Source: Verrucomicrobiota bacterium (lineage in GTDB: Bacteria > Verrucomicrobiota > Verrucomicrobiia > Limisphaerales > JAGWYX01). From it: a DNA stretch of 6,260 bases. Below, in pieces: positions 1-6,260 of this stretch. Every line of letters starts with the position of its first letter. Within the stretch, counting starts at the first letter, position 1. The translations under genes and the position numbers were made by a program. Below the pieces are notes generated by a model. That model was not told the DNA's origin and did not search any database. It saw nothing but the letters and a program-made list of their open reading frames with translations. Where the stretch lies: contig JAGWYX010000253.1 of the NCBI GenBank assembly GCA_018969165.1, positions 1 through 6,260 on the forward strand. Reading direction: 5' to 3'.

Positions 1-3000
1 TGAACGCTCGATTGCCATGGCCGTTCCCGGGGCTTCGTTGAATTGCGTTTTCGTCGAGCCGAACGCGCCTTTGTCCGAGCGCATCGGCTCGCTCCTGGGC
101 GAACTCGATGCTCCGGCCGGGAGTTCGCTTCACCGGGGCGGTGTCCGCCATTTGCTCCAGATCGTTGGCCACCGAGCGGACAGTCACGGCAAGTCGCGAC
201 TGCGCGAAGGCGGGGTCTATTTGATCACCGGGGGGCTGGGAGGATTGGGACGGCTCCTGTCGAGCCATTTGGCTCGGCGTTACCGCGCGCGGTTGATCCT
301 GCTCGGGCGTTCCCCGCTCGACGCCCACAGGGAAACGTTTCTCCAGGAGTTGCAGGCGCTCGGCGCCGGTGCGCGCTACGAGCAGGCCGATGTCGCCGAC
401 GCGGACGGCTTGGCCGATTGCCTGGCGCGGCTGCGGGTCGAATGGGGGCCCCTCAACGGAGTTTTTCATCTCGCCGGTCTGGAGAGTGAGCGGATGTTGG
501 CGGACAAGGAATGGGAGGATTTTGCCCGGACGTTGCGGCCGAAGATCGAGGGAACGCGGTTGCTGGACGAGTTGACCGCCGCGGAGCCGCTCGATTTCTT
601 CTGCACGTTTTCGTCCTCTTCGGCGGTGTTAGGGGACTTGGGCGGCTGCGACTATTCGGTCGGCAACCGGTTTCAAATGACGTGGTGCGCGCGGCGCAAC
701 CGCCTGGTGCGGGCGGGCGCCCGGCACGGTCACAGCCTGGCCCTGCTGTGGCCGTTGTGGCGCGAGGGCGGCATGGGGCTGCGCGACCCGGAGGCCGCCC
801 GGCTGTATCTGGCGTCGAGCGGTCAGCGACTGTTGGAAGCGCAGGAAGCGTTGCCGTTGCTCGAGGAGTTGCTGGGAGGGAACCTGGACCACGCGCTCGT
901 CCTCTGCGGCGACGAGACCCGGATCAAACAATTCCTGGGCCGTGCCCGGTCGGGGGCCCAGCCCGCGGGCGATGAATTGTACCGGCGCGTCGAGGCAGAC
1001 TTGAAGCGGCGCATCCAGGAGCTTTTGAAGCTCGAGCCGGAGCGAGTTGACCCGGACGAGAACTTGTCCGCATTCGGTTTTGATTCGATGCGGTTGGCCG
1101 AATTTGCGCGGGTGCTGAATCGCGCTTATGGACTCGACCTGACACCGGCGGTTTTCTTCGGTAGCTCGACGGTGTCCAAGCTGGCCCGTTTTCTGGTCGA
1201 GCAAAGGGGGGCGGCGATGAGCCGCTACTTCGCCGGTGCCGCACCTGCTGAACGGACGCCGGAATTGATTGCCGTCGAACCGGCACCGACGCCGACGCGG
1301 CCGGCGGTGGAGGCTATCCGGAGTCGGCATCCGATCCAGTCACGGGTGGCGATCATCGGGTGCGCCGGCCGGATGCCGCAAAGCCGGGACCTGGACGATT
1401 TCTGGGCCAAGCTCAAATCCGGCCACTCCTTCATCACGGGCCTACCGCCGGAGCGCTCCGGCTGGCTGACGCGAGTGCCGAGCGAAGGGAATCTCCCGCC
1501 ACAAGCCGGATCGAAATGGGGGGCGTTCATTGATGGGGTGGATCAGTTCGACCCGCTGTTTTTCGGAATCTCGCCGAAGGAAGCAGCGATGATGGACCCG
1601 CAGCAGCGGCTGCTGTTGATGTTGGTTTGGCAGGCGCTCGAGGACGCGGGCTATCGTCCCGGGGCACTGGCGGGGAGCCGGACGGCGGTGTTCGTGGCTG
1701 CTGAACGGAGTGAATACCAGTCCGTATCCGGAGTCGGGGCCGACGACGCGGCTTACGCGGTGTTGGGCCAACACCTGGCATTGCTCGCCAACCGGATTTC
1801 AAATTACTTCGACTTTCGCGGGCCGAGCGAGCTGGTGAACACGGCCTGTTCGAGCGGCGCGGTGGCCATCCACCGGGCGATCCAGGCGTTGCGCCACGGT
1901 GAGGCGGAGGCGGCCGTGGTGTGCGCGTCGAACCTGATGCTGCGGCCGGACGGTTTTGAAGTCTTGACGCGGATGGGGATGGTTTGCGGATCGACCGAGG
2001 TCAAATCGTTTGGCGCCGGGGCGAGTGGATACGTGCGCGGCGAGGGAGTCGGGGTGGTGGTGCTCAAGCCGCTCGACCGAGCCGTGCAAGCGGGGGATCC
2101 GATCCGGGCGGTGATTCTGGGCAGCGCCGTCAACCACAACGGCCGCGGGGTGTCGTTGACCGCGCCGGATCGCGAGGCGCAGGCGGCGGTGATCCGCGGA
2201 TGTTACCGGGAGGCCGGGATCGATCCGCGCACCGTCTCCTACATCGAGGCCCAGGCCACCGGCAGCGAGTTGGGTGACGCCATTGAAATCGATGCCTACC
2301 TGGAAGCGTTCGCCCAACTCGCGCCCGACGCCAAGCCAGGCTCGTGCGCCGTCTCGACCCTCAAACCCGACCTCGGCCATCTCGAGGGCGCCTCGGCCTT
2401 TGCGGCGCTGTTTCGAATCCTCGGCGCGCTGCGTTACGGCGAGATTCCCGGCATCCGCGGCTTGCAGGCGCTCAATCCGCATCTGCGGCTCGAGGGCACT
2501 CCGTTTCGCCTGGTGCGCGCGGCGGAGAGTTGGACGCCGCGCCGCGGAGCGGACGGTGTGGCGTTGCCACGCCGTGCCGCACTCCATTCCTACGGATTCG
2601 GAGGCGTTAACGCTCATTTGCTGATTGAGGAATTCAGGCCCGCGCCGGTTCCGCCGGAGGCGGACGGCGGCGAGGAGTTGGTGGTCCTGTCGGCGGCCAC
2701 GCTCGCGTCGCTGCGGCACCAGGCGGCCCGGTTGAAGGAATGGCTCGAGCGTCATCCGACCGAATCTTTGTCGGACGTGGCGCATACGCTTCGGGTGGCC
2801 CGGGAGGCCTTTCGGGAGCGGGCGGCTTTTGTGGCCAATTCCCGCGGCGATTGGCTCCGGCAGCTTGGCGCGCTGGCGTCGGGGGAGGCGGTGGCTCCGC
2901 CCGAAGGCGAAAGTGAAAGCGCGCGGCTTGCCCGCGAATGGCTTCGCGGCGCGAGCGTGTCGTGGCCGGCGCCTAACCCGGGCCGGTCCCCCCGACGCGT

Positions 3001-6000
3001 GGCCCTACCGGGTTACGTCTTTGATTTGCGGCGGTGCTGGATGGAGCCGCGCGAGCGGGAGCGAGCCTCGAGTCCGGCGTCGGCTTACTACGACCAAGCC
3101 ATTCAGCGCGGGATTGGCGTGAGCGCGGCGGGCCTGCCGGCGCAGGAAGTCTATCTCACCTTCGCGCCCTTCCCCGAGCGTCGGCCGGGGTTTTCGTGGA
3201 CCCGCGTGGCCCTGAATCCGGACGCCCACCACGAGGAGGCTGAATATGTCCTGGCGCGGCAAAGGGAAATGCGCGAGGCGCTGTTTGCCGGCGTTGATTT
3301 TTCGGGCGCCGCGGCGCTCCTGGACATTGGATGCGGTCATGGCACGGATTTGTTGAGATTCGCGGCCCAGCATCCCGGGCTCCGGGCGGATGGTTTTACC
3401 ATCTCCGAGGAGCAGCATCGGTTGGTGCATGGGCGCATTGCCGCTGCGGGGTTGGACGGGCGCGTGCGGGTGTTTTTGGGCGACAGCGCGGCGGCCGCGT
3501 TTCCCGGAAGATACGACGTGATCCTCGGCATCGAGGTCCTCTGCCACATCCGGAACAAGCCGGGAATATTCGACAACATTGCCCGGAGCCTGGCCGGCGG
3601 CGGCGTCTTGTTGCTCAGCGATTTTGTGGCCAATTTGCGCGGCGCCATCGTGGATCCGGCCATCGACAGCGCTATCTCGACCGAGGCCGAATGGATCGAG
3701 CTTCTCTCCGGCCGCGGGTTGGCGATCGAGTCGCTGACCGACGTGAGCCGTGAGATTGGCAATTTCATGGCCGACGAGGAGCTGGAACGGAACCTCGCCG
3801 GCCAGCCGGAGATTGTGGCGAAGTCGTTTCGCGCCTGGGCCAACGCGTCGATTGCGCTGGCGCGCGGTTGGACGAGCTACTGCCTGATGCGGATTTGCCG
3901 CGACACTCGTGGCCGCACCGAAGACCAGCTCCGTGAATGGAACCTGGGCAAGTTCCGCGCCAAACAGCCGTACGCCCGGGCGCGGCAGGGAATCGGCTCC
4001 GGGGCGGTCGCTCCGAGCGAGGCTCGGCGACCTGATCTGGCCTCGGTGCGCGCGGTGTTGGACGAGATTTTCACCCGGACTTTGGGGCTATCGGCCGGGG
4101 ACTTGAAGCCGTTGCCGGGGATGGTTCGTTTGGGCGTGTCGTCCCTGAACGCGGTCGAGCTTCTGGAGGCGATTAATTGCCGTTTCAATACGACGTTCCC
4201 GACGAGCTTGCTCTTCGACTGTGACACGATCGAGACCCTGGCCCGGCAGATTCAACCGCGGCTCCTGGCGGCGTCGCCGAGCGAAGCGGAGTCGTGGAGG
4301 GCCCCGGCCCCGGCGGCGGTCATGGCAGCGAAGCAGGAGCCAACGCCGTCTCCGGATGCGAACGCCCGCCGAGGGATCATCGAGCCCGACACGATCGAGG
4401 AGCCGATCGCCATCATCGGCATGGCCTGCCGCTGCGCGGGCGCGGACGATTTGGATGCCTTCTGGCGGTTGGTGCGGGAAGGGAGGGACGAGGTCCGGGA
4501 GATTGTCCGGCCGGGCTGGCGGGAGGCGTTCGAGGCGCCGGGGCCGGAGGGCGAACCCAACTTGAGCGTGAGCAAGTGGGGTGGGTTCCTGGCAGACCTC
4601 GACTCGTTTGACAACGCGTTCTTCCGGATATCGCCGGCCGAAGCGGCGAGCATGCATCCGGAGCACCGCTTGCTGCTGGAAGAGATTTACAAGGCGATTC
4701 AGGACGCGGGGTATTCGGAGGAAGCGATGGCGAGCCGCACGTGCGGCACGTTCATCGGCGCGATGAGCACCGAAATCGTCCCGCGAAACGATCTGTCCCA
4801 TTTCGCGATGCTCGGGCATGAGCCTTCGATTCTGGCGGCGCGGATGGCCCATTACCTCGATTTGAAAGGGCCGGCATTGACGGTCAACACCGCCTGCTCG
4901 TCCTCGCTCGTTGCCCTGGAACTGGCCTGCGAGAAGCTTCTGGGCGGCTCGGTGGATCTGGCCATCGTGGGCGGCATCACGCTGTACACGGACCCGGCGG
5001 CTTACGTCCTGATGTCGCGGGCCAAGATGCTTTCGCCCACGGGTCGGTGTCGTCCATTTGACGACGGTGCGGATGGGATCGTGTGTGGTGAAGGTGTGGG
5101 GGTGGTCATTGGCAAACGCCTTTCGGACGCCGAGCGGGACGGAGACAGGATCTATGGGATCATCCGCGCCATCGGGACCAACCAGGACGGGCGGACGGCC
5201 GGTATCACGGTTCCGAGTTTCTCGGCCCAAAGCGCGCTCGAGCAGGCGGTGTATCGCCGGGCGGGTGTGTCGCCCGAGACGTTCCAGTGCGTCGAGGCGC
5301 ACGGGACCGGGACCAAACTCGGCGACCCGGTGGAAATCCACGCGTTGACCGAGGCGTTTCGCGCGTTCACGGGCCGCAAGGCGTTCTGTGCGATCGGCTC
5401 GCTGAAGGCCAATATCGGGCACACGACCGCGGCGGCCGGGGTCCTGGGCTTAATCAAGGTGTTGCTGGCCATGCGACACGGGGAGATCCCGCCGCTCATC
5501 CACTGTGAATCAGGAAACGGCCACATCCGGTTCGAAGATGGACCGTTTGTTCTGCCGCGCGAGGTTTTGCCTTGGCCGCGACCGGAGACGAGCCCTCGCC
5601 GCGCGGCGGTCAGTTCCTTTGGCTACAGCGGAACCAACGCGCATCTGGTCGTTGAAGAGTATCTCCCGGCGGGGCAACCGAGTGGACTGGAGGGCCCGCG
5701 ACCGGTCCTGGTCGCTTGGTCGGCGAAGACGAAGGACGCGCTGGAGCGGTTGACGGGCCGATTGGCGGCGTGGCTTGGCCGGGAGAGGAGGGAGGCAAGT
5801 CTGGACAGCATCGCCGGCACGCTGAACCTCGGTCGGAGCCACTTCGCATTTCGCGCCGCGGCCGTGGCCGAATCGGTGGAGGACCTGGGGCAGTTGCTCG
5901 AGGCGATGACCGCCGGGCGTCGGCCGGAAAACACGCTGGAAGGAAACGGTGCCGAGCCGAGTTTGGAGGACCGGGCGGTGCTCGCGGAATTGTCGGCACG

Positions 6001-6260
6001 GCTTCACGAGGAATTGGCGGCGAACCCGGCGTGGGAGCCTGCCGTCCGGCGGCGCAAGTTCACCGCGTTAGCGGCCATTTATGTCAAGGGTCTGGAGGTG
6101 AACTGGCAGCTTGTTCAACCGCGCGGAACAGTGTGCAGGGTGAGTCTGCCGACCTATCCATTTGCCCGGAAGACGGCACCCGCCCCCGAACCGGTGCGCC
6201 AACGGGATTCGTTGTTCGAGTTGGCGCTCGCGGCCGTGGACCCTGTCCGGCGGGAGACGG
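1..6260 (+). CDS. Trans-AT modular polyketide synthase, internal fragment (KR-ACP-KS0-MT-ACP-KS)
   Basis: A single uninterrupted reading frame, with codons beginning at position 2, crosses the whole window and is open at both ends (2,086 complete codons). Every recognisable domain motif lies in this frame: KR GGLGGLG, ACP GFDSM, KS NTACSS twice, MT LDIGCGHGTD and KS EAHGTGT. The order is KR(partial)-ACP-KS-MT-ACP-KS. No acyltransferase (GHSxG-type) domain follows either KS. Each KS instead leads into a roughly 130-170 residue linker ending in LPGYVF or LPTYPF, as in trans-AT synthases. The protein would be a cytosolic assembly-line megaenzyme extending a thioester-bound polyketide, with malonyl units loaded by a separate acyltransferase encoded elsewhere. 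No start codon or ribosome binding site can be assigned. The polyketide class is certain, the trans-AT class very likely, and the product unknown. Confidence 0.97.
2..916 (+). other. Ketoreductase (KR) domain, N-terminus cut by the window edge
   Basis: Residues 1 to about 305. Residues 1-66 look like the end of the KR structural (non-catalytic) subdomain. The catalytic Rossmann half follows, opening with LREGGVYLITGGLGGLG (NADPH-binding glycines at about 77-83). The catalytic residues align well: Lys181 in RPKIEGT, Ser205 in the FSSSSA stretch, Tyr218 in DYSVGN, and Asn222 four residues after the Tyr. The Ser-Tyr spacing of 13 matches the usual SSxxGxxGxxxxxxY pattern. The domain should therefore reduce a beta-keto thioester to a beta-hydroxyl. 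The LDD motif that marks B-type KRs is replaced by Glu161-Ser162-Glu163, and no A-type Trp is seen near the Tyr, so the alcohol configuration cannot be called. Whether a dehydratase lies upstream is outside the window. Confidence 0.93.
971..1207 (+). other. Acyl carrier protein domain 1 (ACP1)
   Basis: Residues about 324-402. The sequence has the four-helix carrier pattern: a first helix (VEADLKRRIQELLKLEPERV), a loop with DPDENLSAFGFDSM, then a second helix (RLAEFARVLNRAYG). The phosphopantetheine attachment site is Ser362 in the canonical G-F-D-S-M motif. It sits directly after the KR and before KS1, so it carries the chain that the KR reduces. A flexible Ala/Pro-rich linker (about residues 403-446) joins it to KS1. 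Confidence 0.93.
1208..1339 (+). other. Interdomain linker ACP1-KS1
   Basis: About 44 residues rich in Ala, Pro, Thr and Glu between the last ACP1 helix and the first KS1 strand (RVAIIGCAGRMP). No motif is recognised. The composition suggests a flexible tether and it stays in frame with both domains. Confidence 0.7.
1340..2635 (+). other. Ketosynthase domain 1, probably non-elongating (KS0)
   Basis: Residues about 447-878, a normal KS length. The fold signatures are present: VAIIGCAGRMP at the start, MDPQQRLLL, VNTACSSGAVAIHRA with active-site Cys616, SGYVRGEGVGVVVLKPL, and YGFGGVNAHLLIEE at the end. The first catalytic His of the HGTGT motif is missing: residue 751 is Gln in EAQATGS, exactly 135 residues after the Cys, the same spacing as Cys1632-His1767 in KS2. 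The second His (His793, in KPDLGHLEG) and Lys788 remain. In trans-AT synthases, loss of that His marks KS0 domains, which still transacylate the chain through the Cys but cannot decarboxylate malonyl-ACP and condense. Other deviations include CSSGA for CSSSL and FGAGASG for the usual FDxxADG. It follows a KR-ACP unit and precedes MT-ACP, the expected place for a pass-through KS in a bimodule. Confidence 0.93.
2636..3085 (+). other. Post-KS1 linker (trans-AT flanking/docking region)
   Basis: About 150 residues between KS1 and the MT. It contains the adapter-like segment LSDVAHTLRVAREAFRERA (usual form: LxDxAyTLQxGREamxxR) and ends in VSWP...RRVALPGYVFDLRRCW. That ending corresponds to the LPTYPFxRxxYW wrap-around motif found after trans-AT ketosynthases; here it reads LPGYVF at residues 1002-1007. 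There is no acyltransferase active-site motif, so the substrate acyltransferase must act in trans. Confidence 0.85.
3086..3970 (+). other. SAM-dependent methyltransferase domain, probably O-methylating
   Basis: Residues about 1029-1323. The SAM-binding motif I is LDIGCGHGTD (1107-1116), followed by GFTISEEQ, GDSAAAAFPGRYDVILGIEV, the CHIRNK segment with His1182, and GGGVLLLSDFVANLRGAIVD. It opens with YYDQAIQRGIG...YLTFAPFPER and closes with a helical region (EWIELLSGRGLAIESL...NFMADEELERN). This arrangement looks like the integrated class I methyltransferases of trans-AT synthases. It lacks the EIGAGTGGTT and NVLHAT motifs typical of C-methyltransferase domains in polyketide synthases. It sits after a KS that probably cannot make a new beta-keto group, and the incoming chain has already met a KR. 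A hydroxyl oxygen is therefore the more sensible methyl acceptor than an alpha carbon. The methyltransferase assignment is firm; O- versus C-methylation is inference. Confidence 0.9.
4022..4270 (+). other. Acyl carrier protein domain 2 (ACP2), variant SSL motif
   Basis: Residues about 1341-1423. Carrier-type helices are visible: LASVRAVLDEIFTRTLG, then LNAVELLEAINCRFN, then LLFDCDTIETLARQI. The phosphopantetheine serine should be Ser1381 in G-V-S-S-L. The Asp that normally precedes it (GxDSL) is Ser1380 here, whereas ACP1 keeps the Asp. The rest of the helix-2 pattern (LNAVELLEAI) and the downstream TSLLFD segment are well kept, so the domain looks functional. It would hold the chain during methylation and hand it to KS2. 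Confidence 0.88.
4271..4396 (+). other. Interdomain linker ACP2-KS2
   Basis: About 42 residues rich in Ala, Pro, Glu and Ser (for example RAPAPAAVMAAKQ) leading into EEPIAIIGMACR of KS2. It is a typical flexible linker with no domain signature. Confidence 0.7.
4397..5662 (+). other. Ketosynthase domain 2, elongating, trans-AT type
   Basis: Residues about 1466-1887. All three catalytic residues are present: Cys1632 in VNTACSSSL, His1767 in EAHGTGTKLGDPVE, and His1807 in KANIGHTTAAAG. The domain should accept the chain from ACP2 and perform a decarboxylative Claisen condensation with malonyl-ACP. It begins with EEPIAIIGMACR and ends with SSFGYSGTNAHLVVEEY; the GYSGTNAH ending is common in trans-AT ketosynthases. 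Small oddities are MHPEH where MDPQQ is usual (1551-1555) and IVCGEGVG where the position before GEG is normally Pro or Arg (Cys1695). Trans-AT KS domains cluster by the chemistry of the incoming beta position, so this sequence should report what the upstream bimodule makes. Confidence 0.95.
5663..6163 (+). other. Post-KS2 linker ending in LPTYPF
   Basis: About 167 residues after KS2. It contains an adapter-like part (VLVAWSAKTKDALERLTGRL, then LDSIAGTLNLGRSHFAFRAA) and a C-terminal part (FTALAAIYVKGLEVNWQLV...CRVSLPTYPFARK). LPTYPF occupies residues 2049-2054. There is no acyltransferase GHSxG or related motif, which again supports trans loading of the extender unit. Confidence 0.87.
6164..6260 (+). 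other. Start of the next, unidentified segment of the synthase
   Basis: The last 32 residues after the LPTYPF motif are a Pro/Ala-rich stretch followed by SLFELALAAVDPVRRET. The pattern of Leu/Ala followed by a PxxRRxx stretch is faintly like the lead-in to a carrier protein. It is too short to assign, and a dehydratase or KR region could equally follow after more linker. Confidence 0.35.

Noticed and set aside
43..489. 148-residue ATG-started frame on the + strand in another frame
   Set aside because: It overlaps the KR coding sequence in a different frame and has an Arg/Pro/Gly-rich composition without motifs; the KR catalytic residues are all in the main frame.
2249..2263. A sequencing error or frameshift as the cause of the missing KS1 histidine
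   Set aside because: The frame is intact on both sides, and Gln751 keeps the exact Cys-to-His spacing seen in KS2. Other co-occurring substitutions in KS1 favour a real variant, although a single-base error at the CAG codon cannot be fully excluded.
1799..2785. 328-residue open frame on the minus strand
   Set aside because: It is antisense to KS1 and the start of its linker, with low-complexity Arg/Gln/His-rich sequence and no domain signature. It is a shadow of the + strand gene.
2636..3085. Degenerate acyltransferase domain between KS1 and the MT
   Set aside because: The segment is only about 150 residues, has no GHSxG-like or other acyltransferase motif, and matches the standard trans-AT post-KS linker pattern.
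4088..5422. 444-residue open frame on the minus strand
   Set aside because: It lies antisense to ACP2 and KS2, is extremely rich in Arg, Pro and His, and shows no recognisable motif. It is a product of the GC-rich codon pattern of the opposite strand.
1340..5662. The two KS regions as a recent DNA duplication
   Set aside because: They are homologous domains, but their residues differ at many positions including active-site motifs, so they look like anciently diverged modules rather than a recent repeat.

Overview
The whole 6,260-base window lies inside one open reading frame on the + strand. Its codons start at position 2 and run through position 6259 (2,086 residues) with no stop and no visible gene start or end. 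It is an internal fragment of a giant modular polyketide synthase. No AT (acyltransferase) domain occurs after either ketosynthase (KS). Both KS domains are instead followed by the short linker that ends in an LPTYPF-type motif. These are hallmarks of the trans-AT class, in which a separate acyltransferase protein loads the carrier domains.

Domain order, left to right: C-terminal part of a ketoreductase (KR, catalytic residues visible); acyl carrier protein 1 (ACP1, GFDSM); ketosynthase 1 (KS1) with active-site Cys but Gln in place of the first catalytic His; post-KS linker; SAM-dependent methyltransferase (MT, motif LDIGCGHGTD); acyl carrier protein 2 (ACP2, variant GVSSL motif); ketosynthase 2 (KS2) with intact Cys-His-His triad; post-KS linker; and the first residues of an unidentified next segment.

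The likely logic is as follows. The KR makes a beta-hydroxyl on the chain held by ACP1. KS1 cannot elongate and only passes the chain to the next module. The MT then methylates, most plausibly the hydroxyl oxygen to give a beta-methoxy group, while the chain sits on ACP2. KS2 accepts that intermediate and elongates it. This is a non-elongating bimodule as known from trans-AT systems. The methoxy outcome is inference, not something the sequence proves.

The DNA is strongly GC-rich, with frequent TTG leucine codons. That fits a GC-rich bacterium with large biosynthetic clusters, such as a verrucomicrobial, acidobacterial, proteobacterial or uncultured symbiont lineage, but the window does not allow a taxon to be named. 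There are no intergenic regions, RNA genes, promoters, terminators, mobile elements or CRISPR arrays. The long open frames on the minus strand and in other plus frames are GC-driven shadows of this one gene.
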